64,000 bases of DNA. Source: Dictyophora rubrovolvata (taxonomy: Eukaryota > Basidiomycota > Agaricomycetes > Phallales > Phallaceae). Shown here in pieces: positions 10,933 to 22,502 of the stretch. The notes under the pieces are model-generated. The model had not been told where the DNA came from, did no database searches, and was given only the letters and a program-made list of their open reading frames with translations. The stretch spans positions 124,001-188,000 of the forward strand of contig CP114118.1 in NCBI GenBank assembly GCA_029959195.1, in the 5' to 3' direction. Position numbers and translations under genes: made by a program. Position 1 is the first letter of the stretch. Every line of letters starts with the position of its first letter.

Positions 10933-11701
10933 TCCATTAAACCCGAATTACCTGAATTAGAATACAATAACTGATTGTATTCCAAATCCGCTCATTCCCG
11001 TTTTAGTCTTATTGTTTTATTGTAATCCGAATCGTGTTTTATTGTTAAACTGCTTTTATCAGTGCTGACAAACTAGTACATTCCCATAGTATAAATAACC
11101 CCGAATCATGTATCTAGTTCCTCAGTTCTGAAATCAAACTAGTCATCTGACTCGTGGCTATTCTTGTTTGATATTTTCATCTCTAAATCTGACTACTAAA
11201 TCTGGACTCACTCCGAACTCTGTCCTGAACCTCTGACCAATATATCCGCTATCCGTGGAGTGTTGCGAAGCAAATTGCTGAGCATGTACAAGTAAGTGGT
11301 GCAACACATAATTGAAGCCTGCTCAGTATACCAATTGTCTGTGACATCGGTCCCGCGAGTCTGCCCGAATTAACCAAAGTCCGGTATCTTCGGTAACTTC
11401 GGGAACTTAATAACAGTGCCAAATCAGAGAACATAAAGAGGCCATAAAATAACGAGCTTGCACGGCATGGAATTCAAGGAAAACTAATGGTGGAGGTTGC
11501 AACCTGATATCTCACTATATAGCCCAAGTAGCCACCATAGGCACAAAGCACCATGTAATAATACCGAAATGTTGGTTAATTATAGAGGGGTACGGATGAC
11601 AATGTAGAGACGGCCATGGCTACACATGCCTACGGAGTATACATAGCGTAGCCACGTTACATATCACAAGCACGTGCATCATAAATGCCGACGGTTATAA
11701 T
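10933..11701. other. Transposon-flank DNA, no gene
   Basis: The stretch follows the end of the transposase. Around 11090 there is a TATA-like 'agtataaataacc' followed by pyrimidine-rich sequence, reminiscent of an LTR promoter, but no matching ends or duplication were found. No coding frame has support. Confidence 0.3.
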
Positions 11702-12209
11702 GTGTTACTGCAAGACTTGAATTTTCCTGATGTAGAAATCCTCAAAAAGGGTCTGGAAAGGTTGAAGAAGAGCATTCAAAAAAGAAAAGAAAAACTTGAG
11801 GGGCAATTGGCAAAGCGAATATCAATCTCGTCTGTGGACGAAGAATGGCTGGATAACGATGCAAATCTTGTTGTCGAGCAGCGGTGCCCAACTATTAATC
11901 AATTCCTTCAAGTAGCACAATTGATAAACAGATTTCTTGATGTGTTGAATAATCTGAATGCTCGTCAGTTGGAGATGGTATTAGCTTTGTTTTGTCATGA
12001 TATTCATGTTGATCAGGCCAGGTCTCCTAGAGAGACGTCCATTTTAGATTACTTTGCTAAGGCATATACCTATTACATAATTGGGCGTCTAAAATATAAG
12101 TCGTCTATTTTTCTTTCGGAAATTGCCGAAACTTCAGTAGGCCATAGTCTCCAATAACCCATAGGCTCGGGCTTTCACCGAGGGGTATGGGTTATTGCAG
12201 GTTCGACTG
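11702..12209 (+). mobile_element. 3' end of a pogo/Tigger-type transposon with transposase C terminus
   Basis: The frame 11702-12157 encodes a helical stretch of about 150 aa with VDEEWLDNDANLV, NNLNARQLEMVLALFC and SILDYFAKA, the pattern seen at the C terminus of fungal Tigger/CENP-B-related DDE transposases. It is followed by a terminal inverted repeat ending GGTTCGACTG at 12209 and the target dinucleotide TA. The DDE catalytic core is absent upstream, so this is a truncated copy. Its terminal repeat matches the isolated 5' end at 672. Confidence 0.65.
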
Positions 12210-13333
12210 TATCGAGGGATAGTGAAAAATAAAAAAGGAGGGACTTGTCACATGACTTCAATTAATTTTCTCGGCAATAAATTTCACGTACTTACATACG
12301 TTTTATGTAAATAAGAAAGTATTAAAATTTATTTCAGGCCATGATTCTACTTGCTTCACTATGTCAAGAAGATTTATTACTAAACGATATCCAAAAAACA
12401 GGAATTGGTCGGTTTGACACGTTCAATTACTATCGTTACTGTTGAACTAACAATATGTATTAATATGGAATGAAACGGGGTTCTGACCAATTTCCACCAT
12501 CTCCTGAAAGCTGAAGTGCCACGTTGCCAATAAACTGCCAATCAACCCCACGGATCGGGATATGTATTCCTGGGTCACAATAAGTGGTCTAGGAGGGAAT
12601 GAATAGACTTGTACGGTACGTCGTGCCCAGCCCCAGCCGCCCACTTAAATTACACAGATAGACGGAGACGCAGGTGGCACAGCTTTTGGCATAAATGTTA
12701 GAGCTATGTATCATTTTTGGAGGACGTTGTCGAGAAGAGGATGCGTACGAGGGCTTGAAGGATGCGACAAGAGTTGAAGAACGCACGAAAAAGATGAAAC
12801 GGGGAAGAATGAAGCTGCAAGAAAGGTGGTGTAACTTGTCGGACGGAGAATGGTGTACATTCTGTTGAAGTCAGAGACATCGGAGTGCAAGGTCGACTAG
12901 AGGGTCGCTGAAATACTACGGAGCCTTCAACTCATGGCTGGTACTCTTCAAACTGATCGGGTGAACCGGTTGGGCTCAGATAAAACACGTCTCCATCCCA
13001 CCTGTGCCAGATTCTGTCTTGTTACCATTCTAGATTGAGGGACGGAAATGTCGGTGGGATCTTCTTTAACTAGGTTAGTAATGAAAATGATAGGAGATAA
13101 ACGAGTCAAAGGTGTTTGACAAAGGGTATGAATTTGTCAGCTTTGTCAGATGTAAGGTCCGGGCTTGAGAATGAAGATGGCAAGGCGGAGAAAAATAGAT
13201 AAAAATGTTTATAATCATCAATTAAAATGGCACAACGCGAAAAAAAAGCAGAACTTAAGTGATTCGAGTGAATCTGAAAAAGTTCCTGTCACAGGTGAAA
13301 CTCTGAAATAGTTCCAAATCAAAGCAGCTTACC
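12210..13333. other. Intergenic, nothing recognised
   Basis: Short frames on both strands show no family resemblance, and no repeats or RNA genes were recognised. Confidence 0.35.
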
Positions 13334-14152
13334 TCACCGCGGTCGACAAAAATGCTGAAGAGCAGCGAAATATTGTTCTTCGCAGCTATCGCACATGAAC
13401 GTACCGGGTTCCATTGAAAGCTTTATCCCGGCAGTACGGGCGGTCTGACTCTTAACAAGCAAGCATTTGTCGCAAAAGAACCAACATTCTCGAAATTTCT
13501 CGAACAACGATGGAGAGTTAACGATAGTACCTTGACAGTATCCCAAACTTCCCTCTCGCATTGATTGAATTTCGGCAAAAACGTGGGTGGCTGCGTGTCT
13601 GGTAAGTCGCCATTGGACGGGTTGCGTACTTGCTGTAGGACAACGCACGCCGGTGGTGGGATGGATGTATGGACAGCGATTCGAAACTAGACCCCAATTG
13701 ACATCGACAAGGTTTATAGCGCGTGCTGGGGTACGAGAAAGTTTGGGGTCACGCTCCCGGAGTATTTTGACTGTCAATGTCCTAGTGGCAGATGCAGGAT
13801 CCTGACCCCGAGCAGGCGGAAAGTCCTCTTGTTGAGAAAGAGGAGCCTGGTTAACGGGAAGAACTTGGTGAGAGGGAGGGGTTTGTTGCGAGTAAGCGGC
13901 TTGTTGAAAAGGATCTTCCTGGGAGGATACAACATGCTGCAGCGAAGAAGGGACATGCGCAGAAAATACGGTTTGTGGAGGCTGCTGCCCAGACAAAGGG
14001 GGATATTGCGAGAGCGGAACCGGTCTGATAGGGAATGGGATGCCCATATGCACAGCATACCGCGTAGGAACCACAGAGCGGGGATCTTGAGCAGTCTGAG
14101 ACTGGGAGGGATGGTGCGTCGGTGTGGTTGAATTGTTCTGAACAGGGGGCAT
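13334..14152 (-). CDS. Pro/Gln-rich protein with C-terminal Cys/His clusters, hypothetical
   Basis: A 272-codon frame starts at ATG 14152. Residues 1-115 are low complexity, rich in Pro, Gln and Ser (SQQTPPSHQVLPVNQAPLSQ). Residues about 155-200 carry C-x(8)-C...H-x(3)-H (CPYIHPTTGVRC ... RHAATH), a zinc-finger-like pattern. Residues about 220-260 carry CWFFCDKC and CDSCEEQY, a second metal-binding-like cluster. The layout suggests a DNA- or protein-binding regulator, but the family is not recognised. A donor-like gtgagg overlaps the stop, so a further short exon (acceptor near 13288) is possible. Confidence 0.6.
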   Translation of the reverse strand: MPPVQNNSTTPTHHPSQSQTAQDPRSVVPTRYAVHMGIPFPIRPVPLSQYPPLSGQQPPQTVFSAHVPSSLQHVVSSQEDPFQQAAYSQQTPPSHQVLPVNQAPLSQQEDFPPARGQDPASATRTLTVKILRERDPKLSRTPARAINLVDVNWGLVSNRCPYIHPTTGVRCPTASTQPVQWRLTRHAATHVFAEIQSMREGSLGYCQGTIVNSPSLFEKFRECWFFCDKCLLVKSQTARTAGIKLSMEPGTFMCDSCEEQYFAALQHFCRPR

Positions 14153-15706
14153 ATTCGATGGATGACGATAAAGAGTGTGATGATGCAGGCGAGTTGGAAA
14201 GAGAGAAATGATGAAAGGTGAACAAAGCGGTTTATTTCAATTGTTGGGGGTGGGTGGCCATGGTTGAACACGAACTCGGACAAGGTTTGGGGACAATGGG
14301 ACACCACAAGACTTGCGTCCTTGGTACATTAAATTAGACATGTATCTTTGTCAAAAAAAATTTGACTTGAATATTTTCTATGGTTTATCGGAACTTGACC
14401 CTGTGGAGGAGCAAAAGCCTGCCACCTGCCCCAATTTTGCGTGGTGTCCATTGCCCCAGCATGATTTCAACCCCGCGTAGGACGCGTTGGGGACCAATCA
14501 AATAATCGATAACACATAATCCAAAATTTAGAAACATATTTGGAAAAAAGAAGAATATTATGAAAAATAAAGGATAGTCACAAGGGTTGTCTGAAAATTG
14601 GCCAGAGGCTGTTCAGTGTTGGAGCAAGCCTAGTAATAAGACGGGAACATTGGAGCAGTTATCTGTGCGTGTATTTTCAAGATCGATCTTCAATGTTCCA
14701 GAAGAACAAATGACTTCAAAGTCTTTTAGCACATTACTCACAATGATACAAAGTATGGCGATGAAAAGCTGTACTTACTACTGGCCCGCTAATTTGCGTC
14801 AGAATTCGCAATTACATAACCGTATTTATGTAAATGACCATTTTTCAAGTCCGCTCTCCACCTTCTGTTCTCGCTTCCTACGTTCATCGACTCTTTGAAA
14901 TTTGCGTGTTGTTGGGGCACACGCAAATTCAATTTTCATCACTACTTAGTCGAATCTCTCCAATATTCTGTTGGACAAAAGTAGTGCTTTCAGATGGATG
15001 TTTTCGGGTGAAGGTCCATAATCTGCTCGTGTAGGGAGGCGGGTAGAGGCCATGACGTTGGCCAAGGATGCAGAGGCGTGGCTTTTGCAGATTATTGCAT
15101 ACCGTGCTTGACATACATCTTCGCTACGTTCATGCGTTTCCCCTGGGCGTAATGGAGGTGATGATGCTAAAGGTTGTGCTTATAAGTGCCGTTGATCAAC
15201 GTTGCGTGGGCCTAGCCTATTGTCGGAATTGGGGTCATGAAAAAAAAGGTGACGGTCACATACGTTGGATGGTGCGGTTGCTGTTGAATTCACCTAATAC
15301 GGATATGTATCAAGACAGCTGATCATCATAAAGTAGGTATTATAGCCGTTCTTAAATACGTATTAGGTCCGCTTTAAATAAAGATGGTTGTCTTGACCAG
15401 TTTCGGTTTTTTTAAGCTGGCTTGCGTTGTTGACTATTAAGACGAGCATGGTGTGTTTGAACACGAGATGGCATCAATAGCATTTCTATATCTAAATTTG
15501 GAGATATACTAATCTCTTGTTCGCCGCCGGCCTCGGAACTGGGTTCAGCGACGGAAAGCCATTATTAAATGCGGTGTCACTCGGCCTAATGACGGCCCAA
15601 AACGGTCTACTTGGCCATCGATAAATTGCCGCACTGCCCTTGTAATATCAAGTCTTTCTGTGCCCCCTTCTCCCCTCTTTAAATTGATCATCTGAACGTG
15701 GCGTCA
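14153..15706. other. Long intergenic region, no supported gene
   Basis: Frames of up to about 100 codons occur (for example 14587-14898) but have no recognisable domain, splice pattern or paralog. The last 60 bases (15640-15700) are pyrimidine-rich (ctttctgtgcccccttctcccctc), consistent with the promoter of the following transporter gene. Confidence 0.35.
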
Positions 15707-17882
15707 ATGAGCGAGATATCCGAGACTCGGGAGTACCCCAAGATTTCAACGTTGCACAATGATGATAATAGGCAACAAACGAATGCCACGGCGGCTCGCT
15801 ATAACGCAGAGAACAACGATGTCGACGGCAAGGAAGGCATTAATTCACATCCCTCACCAGCTGCAAACCCTCCAGAGGCGGAGAAGAAAACCGCGACGAC
15901 TTTACAAGGAGGCGATGGCGAAATTGATGCTGTCAAGACAGATTCAAGTTCGACACCGTCATCTTCACTTTCGTCCCAGCCTCAGATTACATTTCCTAAC
16001 GGGGGATGGGTTGCGTGGTTGAATGTGTTAGGAAGGTAAGAAATAAAAAACATAAATGACAACTTGGCGTGCGGTTCGTTGATATTTAGAAAGTGTCATG
16101 GTATGTTTTGTCACACTCGGCTCGACCCAAGCGTTCGGTGCATATCAGGATTTCTATACTGTACGTTTCATTCATTAGTTACCTTACCTTTTTATTGATG
16201 ATCTCGTTTTGTGTGATTTAGAGAGTCTTCCTATCGGACCGAACCCCGTCTGAAATCAGCTGGATAGGTTCGACACAAGTATGCTTGATGTTCTTCTTCA
16301 GCCCCATATCCGGTAAACTATTCGACGAAGGATATTTCACATCCTTACTCAGGTCATCGTCCGTGTTATACGTGTTTTGGTCCGTCAATAATGTTACACT
16401 TTTGCGCTTCAAGTTCTCACCTCTGATAAATTCATATTACCCGGCTAATAGCCAATTCATGCTCTCCGCAACAAAACCACACAAATTTTATCAAGTTTTC
16501 CTCGTGCAAGGTATAGGGCTTGGTTTATCTGCAGGAATGATGTTTCTTCCTTCAGTTTCCATCGTCGCACATTATTTTTCTGTTCGGAGGTCTTTAATTA
16601 TGGGTATTGTTATCGCAGGTTTGTGGACTTGAAGGTGTGCGTGTCAGTTCAACTTTTTTCTCAACCCAATATTGTCAGGATCATCTCTCGGAGGAATTGT
16701 GATGCCTATCTTGCTCAATCAGCTATTCAATAATTCTCGAGTAGGATTTGCATGGGGCGTCCGGTATGCAGGTATATTATTATTTTCCATCCTATTTTAA
16801 CCAAACGGGAACTTTTTCTTTAGTTCTCTAGCATTCATCTGCCTAGGTGCTTTGCTCATCGCGAATCTAACCATGAAACCTCGTTTCCCCGGACGTAAAG
16901 GATCATCCAAAGAAGAAGTTCTCAAGCTACTCAAAAAGCTCTTGACTGATATTCCTTATTTGTTGGCCGTTGCTGGTTTGGCTCTTGTCTATTGGGGCTT
17001 ATACTTCCCATGTCAATCGCTGCCCATCATATAAGATCGTTATACTCAAATAGGGAATTTATTACAGTTTTCTACTTGCAATTGTTTGCCGTTCTGCATG
17101 GCATAAACACCAACTTGGCATTCTACTCAGTACGTAAACCTTCCTCATTGTCCATTGATTCAACACAGACTTTTCGCGAAAAGATAACAATCCTAAATGC
17201 ATCCTCCCTCGTGGGCCGGATCGTACCAAATTTAATCGCAGATTTCTATGGACCTATGAACGGTATGGATGATTCTATGTCACACAACGGCTAGGTCTAT
17301 TTAAATTTTTATTTTATTTCAGTTGTCATACCTGCCTCGGTATGCTGCGGTTTACTAATGTTCCTCATGTTCGCTGCGAAAACGGTTGGCGGGTTGATTG
17401 TTTTTGCGATTTTGTACGGGTTCATGTCTGGGGCGAGTAAGTTGAGCTTTGCCGTTGAAATTCTCAAGATCTCAAGGCTTATTTGTGTTCGTAGTTTTAG
17501 CACTGACTGTGCCAAGCGTTACGGCTTTTGCTGATAATGTCGGTGAAGTTGGGTATGTTTTTGTTTTTTTTTTTCCCCTCACTGCCTCATTTTTAAATAT
17601 CTCTGACGTTTTATAAGATTACGTTGCGGAGTGGCAATGTTTTTGAAAGTTTTACATTGCTGGTCGGAAATCCGATTATGGGCGCTCTCCTCGACGCTCC
17701 TCGTTATACCTGGCATCGTGCCATTATATTTAGTGCCGTAAGCAATAACTCTGGATTTTTGATTTTGATTGATGGATTTAATTAATTAATTTATAAAAAG
17801 GTTATGATCTTGGCCGGTGCTGTTCATTTGACGACTTCGCGTATGTTGCTGGCTAAGAGGAGAGGAAGATGGCGTGTTTGAG
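15707..17882 (+). CDS. MFS transporter, monocarboxylate-transporter-like, copy 1
   Basis: The gene has many exons and encodes a 12-span major facilitator of the MCT/Mch type. Recognisable pieces are FPNGGWVAWLNVLGR, VTLGSTQAFGAYQDFYT, RTPSEISWIGSTQ, FYQVFLVQGIGLGLSAGMMF, IVAHYFSVRRSLIMGIVIAG, FFYLQLFAVLHGINTNLAFY, ITILNASSLVGRIVPNLIAD and DAPRYTWHRAIIFSA. Members carry small organic acids or related metabolites across a membrane; the substrate here is unknown. ATG 15707 is chosen because it opens the hydrophilic N-terminal tail. Compared with the paralog at 29104-31279, one T is missing from a T run at 17640-17644 (after GVAM), shifting the frame in the last spans. This copy is therefore either recently broken or affected by a sequencing error. 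Confidence 0.8.
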
Positions 17883-17986
17883 ATAATGTGCAAAGCCTTT
17901 CAATTTTACTACTCTATTAGTTATGCAAATAAACTAAATAAAAAAAACAAGTCCCAAGAAGGAAAAAGAAAGACCACCCCCCCGAT

Positions 17987-19948
17987 TCATCGATTTAGAG
18001 GATTCCTCAATCTAACTTGCTCGCCTTTGAACCACAAAAATATAGGAAACGGTATACCCGTGATAATGGCTAAACCAGCTAACAACGAATTTCCACCCCC
18101 AAATCCTAATTTTTGAAACATTTGTTCTCCAAAAAGTGGGAATACGAATGCGAAAAGGGCTCGAAAGACGGATGCTGCTCCCAGAGCGGAGGCGGCGTAG
18201 GTGAAGGAGTCGACTAGGTAGAGTTGGAGTGGGATAAAGACAAACATTTGACCTGCACCCTTTTTGAGAAGTAGTCAGCGGGAAGAGAAGATATGAGATA
18301 TGAGAGAGAGAGAGAGATGGAGGACATACGAAGATGGCTGTTCCGATGATAGGCATGATCCATGTTGTTTTGGCTTGCGCGGACCACCCATACCAGAATA
18401 GACCGACGGGGACGAATAGACTTCCCAGGAACATGACTGGTATTCGGAATTCAGGTTTGGAAATCCCATTGTTCCTTTCAGTCAACTGATATATAGGTCA
18501 TTTTTTTTTCCCGAAGATCGAATAGCTCTTTTTACTCACTGTTCGATATGATTTTGATAACATCGGTACGCCTATGAGCGTGGAAACGATGAATCCGAAA
18601 GCTGTGCCTAGGTATGCTAGACCTGAGATTCCGGGACTCCAGCCGTATGTGGTACTGTATAGGTCTGGAAAAGTTGTAAACATGAGATATAGGTACCCAT
18701 AAATCCTTTTTTTTTTATGGTTCGAAGGTTAAATTTTAAATTCGAAGCATATATGTGGTCAATTATTACGTACAGGGCCATGTACAAGGAAAGCATGAAA
18801 CAGATCAAGCTACGCGTCAAAAGTATGAAAGGACGGGATAAGCTCGCGAGAAGAGTGTCAGAAGCCGATCGTTGCTGCTCATTGGGTTTCGTCATACTAG
18901 GAGGCGATGGGGATGATGATGTCTTTTCAGACCGCGAGCTTTCGATATCTGCGTGGTTTCTCTTTGATGCGAGATATCGAGCTTTAAGGATGGGATGGTA
19001 CGTTTCTTCCAAAAGAGGTATACCGACCAAGGACGCTGCTGCAGCGAGAAGAGTGAGGAGGATAAAGATCCATTTGAAGCCTATGGTTTGCACGATGAAG
19101 CCACCTGATTGGAATATTCTAGAAGGTAGGTATTATGGGTACGGAAAGACACGCAGAGACACACGCACCTATGACAGGACCCAGACCCGGACCAATCAAA
19201 GGGCCAATACTGTAGATTGACATGGCGGTCCCACGCTGTTCTCCGACGAACACATCGCTTATGACACTCCCTCCTATAGCCACTGGGGTCGAACCACCGA
19301 TGCCAGCTAAGAATCGAAAAACAATCAAGGCGGCTGTATTTGGAGCGAATATACAGCCGATGCAGAAGAGGATAAAAACGATGTTGGAGATGTGGAGGAC
19401 CCATACACGACCGTATATTTCTGAGAGCGGGGAGATCACTAGAGGGCCTAGAGAGTATGCGAGGAGGAATATGCTGAGTGTGAGAGCGGAAACTGTTGGG
19501 TTTGTGATGTGGTAGTGGTCTGCGATTGCGGGAAGGGCTGGAGCCATCATGCTCGATGCCAGGGGACTTGTGAAAAAAAAAGAACGATTGAGCAGCAGTA
19601 CGGAGGATAAAAAGTCGGAATGTGTTACCTGACGAATGTGTACAGGCTTACGACTAGAAGACTCTTCCATTTCCGTCTACTTGGCCACATCAAAGGATTA
19701 GCATCCGAGGATGACCAGTCATTGTCGTCATCGTCGTCGTCGTCGTCGTTGTCGCGCCCTTGTTGTGGTTCATCCTTGTTGGTGAGATAAGGTTTCGTGT
19801 CGGTGACTGTTTCTGTTTGGTCGAACGTGGAGACGTGATCATTGTCATTGTCGTTGGTTATCGTCACTGCGACGGCGTCAATGTCTGCGTCGGGGGTCGT
19901 TACAATAATAGCATTGGTGTCGACGTTGGAAACAGGCCCGACGCTCAT
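17987..19948 (-). CDS. MFS drug:H+ antiporter-like transporter (DHA1 type)
   Basis: The gene is split by about five introns and encodes roughly 540 aa. An acidic hydrophilic N terminus includes a run of Asp encoded by a gtc/cgt repeat (about 19725-19750). The transporter body follows with SSMMAPALPAIADHYHI, the loop motif PLSEIYGRVWVLH, FRFLAGIGGSTPVAIGGSV, SIYSIGPLIGPGLGPVIG, FPDLYSTTYGWSPGISGLAY, RIPVMFLGSLFVPVGLFWYG and VDSFTYAASALGAASVFRAL. This matches the polyamine/multidrug DHA1 group of the plasma membrane. The ATG at 19948 gives the usual short acidic tail. It ends tail-to-tail, about 100 bp from MFS copy 1. The substrate is unknown. Confidence 0.85.
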
Positions 19949-20430
19949 CCTGGTCAAGGGGGGAGAGAGTGAGGTTGTGGCAACTACTCGGTCCTTTTTA
20001 TTTATGCAAGGGTGCAGCGAATTCCAGCTCAACGTCGGAAAAATAATCTTGCCGTAAGCACAACTGACCAATAGGTGGTGCATTACATAAAAGAGATTAC
20101 ATCCTCCATGCGACTTTTTCACACTACTCGTCGCGATCAAACCGGGTGTTTCGTAAAAGAACATGGAAGAACATGAAAACGTAAATGGAAATTGAATGTG
20201 TACATTGGACAGCCCTCAAGACAGTCTTTGAGTCTTCGCCGTTGCCTAACAGCACATGTTGATCTTAGGTAATCACACGGAACTGAGCTCATGTCCGAGA
20301 CGCGGAGACGAATAAACCCTGATATGGCCTGATATGTCACTCGAGTTTACTACTTAGTGCAGGTTGGTGCCTTGAGCTCCGAGTTGACACAAGTTTGATT
20401 TGACATATGTATATACTTATATTTACACAC
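19949..20430. other. Intergenic between DHA1 transporter and sulfotransferase-like gene 1
   Basis: The region serves as upstream sequence of the DHA1 gene and the 3' region of the sulfotransferase-like gene. No further feature was recognised. Confidence 0.35.
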
Positions 20431-21386
20431 TTATTGCACGTTCGGTAGACCTTCCACAAATTTCCTCACTTCATCCTGGAATTCTTCCGTCGTATTAGTA
20501 TGAGGAAATGGCGTATCCGGTATTTCTCTACACGAAATTAGCATGGATCCTTTTGATTTAGGCAACAACCTACACTCCGAGAAATTTAGCCAAAGGGCCC
20601 CATCCTCGACTAACGTCATACTCCAGTAGTTTCTCAGCCGGAATAATTTCTCTCACACGCTGATTATGAGCCAAAATCGCGCCCTGTAAATCACCAAACA
20701 GCCTGCCTTCATATGCAAAAAAAAAAAAAAGTTTTTCTGAATTTGCCAAGAAAAAGAGGACAGACAGTCTTACTTTCTAATTCAACAGCATACCATTCAT
20801 TTAGTGGAATCATAAATGGACTAGGATCTGGAAGCTCTTTGAAACCGTTCACTAACGGTATCAGCGTGGCCTTCATGCTCTTCGCCCACTTTTCAGGATC
20901 CCGTGTAGACTTTTGATCAATAAGTAACCGCTTCCGCATAAAAAACATTGCAGGCAGGCAGGTCAAACATACCAATATAAACTTTGCGTCGGGATACGCT
21001 TCGTACATTTTGTCACAATTGAAAGCCACGGGAAAATCCAAAAAAGAATTGAAATCTTTCAAAAGATCTCGCAGATCGTCAAGTGTAGCCAAGCCTGATC
21101 ATATGAACAGATAGCATCAACGTCAGAAACATGTAATAAACAATGTTCGATCATTGGTACGTACCTCGGCCCAGATCATACCACATCTTAATCTCATTCA
21201 CATCCTTATTATCGACAATGACTCTCATGTGATAACATGGCCCATAACCTAATTGATTCAAAGCAGCCCTCATACTCATGGTCTGGCCTTGAACGTGAGC
21301 CAAATGATTTCCAAAGACGAAAACGAAAGCCAACGTACGCCTGTTCGGCCCAATCCCAAACAAACTACTTTTGGCTTGGAGCTCAT
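20431..21386 (-). CDS. Sulfotransferase-like P-loop protein (Sulfotransfer_4 type), copy 1
   Basis: About 235 aa are encoded in six exons. Exon 1 (from ATG 21386) encodes the P-loop-like start VVCLGLGRTG. Across the first intron it continues as QTMSMRAALNQLGYGPCYHM, the hallmark of the Sulfotransfer_4 family common in fungi. Later exons carry DFNSFLDFPVAFNCDKMYEA, YPDAKFILV then STRDPEKWAKSMKA (the RDPxKW motif), FGDLQGAILAHNQRVREIIP and LLEYDVSRGW. Family members bind a nucleotide such as PAPS, but many fungal ones are uncharacterised, so activity is inferred. Splice joins are supported by the paralog at 23483-24411. It pairs with an LPMO relic upstream, mirroring the second copy. Confidence 0.8.
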
Positions 21387-22277
21387 AGTTGAAAGCCTTG
21401 TGGAGGTCTAATGCGAGCGATGGGGTATACATTATATATACCCGGCTAATAAGACCGTAAACCAGTGCAAGTGACCCTCGGTGCGCAGGTTTTCAATAGT
21501 CCCTCAAGAACTGTGAGCCCGGGTGTATTCTCATGTGGGGCCCCCCTCCATTTGTCTAAGCAGAACTTGAGTATTCCGATGTAAAGAAATTTAATTACTG
21601 CGGTTGGATATACAATGTCGATTCACGATTGTTTGAGCATATGTAGATGTAGTAAATTTGAATAAGGCATTCGTTACGATCCGGCGGACGTTTCCGGCTC
21701 CTCGGACATTTTCTTGACATCTTCGGCCCAGGTGTTTTACACTAATACTCGGTTTGAGGCTATCCATCCTTCGTCTGATACCTGGGGGGCACGCCATCCG
21801 AGTTATTTCCGCGAAGGAAAACAACTAGTTTTCACGATCCATAAACCTGCATTCGAATGAAAGAAAAAACTGGCCACAGCTGTGACTTCTTTTTCAAACA
21901 CCGCTGTTTCGAATTTTCTACCGCTTTTTCGTTGACACACACAAAGGGATTATATCTCTATGTATGTGGCATGTTTTATTTTATTTCGTCAGACAAAAGG
22001 AGCGGATTTTAGCGCGAGTTCAGAGTATTAGGTAGAGATATGTTCGGGTGCTGTTATAAATAACATGTCTTTCAGGAATCAGGATTCCTCATTCATAGGA
22101 TCGCATGAAAGAACTAGATCTATCTATGGGAACGATATGGGGTCTTATGAGTCCTGCGTGGCGCGTTCACTCGTGATAAAAAACGGTCGGTATCATCATG
22201 TAACGAAACAAGGTCTTTATTTCACCGGCACGTAAGCTAACTACATAAACTAGTGCAAAGTCTCCAAGAACTTTGAT
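21387..22277. other. Intergenic, promoter side of sulfotransferase-like gene 1
   Basis: A gggtatatataatg stretch at 21424-21440 lies just upstream (on the gene's strand) of the sulfotransferase start and may act as its TATA element. The remainder shows nothing recognisable. Confidence 0.3.
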
Positions 22278-22502
22278 CTAAACATGGGTATTTACACGAA
22301 AGTTTTTTATGGTACGACTAATGTGACGTGGATGAGGAGAACTCATCCTGGAGTGGCTCGAGTCGTTGCCGTGATTGGGGATATTGCCGGGAAAGACTTG
22401 TCTGTCAATGGTGATTGAAGAAAGAAAGCCGTGTGAGAGGGAGGATGGAATATGGGACGCTGCCAGAGCGAGTATGAAACTGGATGAGGGTGAGAATTTC
22501 AT
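22278..22502 (-). pseudogene. AA9 LPMO relic: signal peptide exon joined to the C-terminal tail
   Basis: The 74-codon frame opens with the same secretion signal and mature N terminus as the intact LPMO at 25038-26079 (SLSHGFLSSITIDRQVFPGN), keeping the would-be copper-binding His1. It then jumps straight to a C-terminal tail (HPRHISRTIKNFR) equivalent to HPRYISRIMKNVR of the intact copy. The middle of the domain, including the second copper His and the axial Tyr, is missing. A deletion of about 0.8 kb explains this, and the frame stayed open across the join. It cannot have oxidative activity, but could still make a tiny secreted product. Confidence 0.8.
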
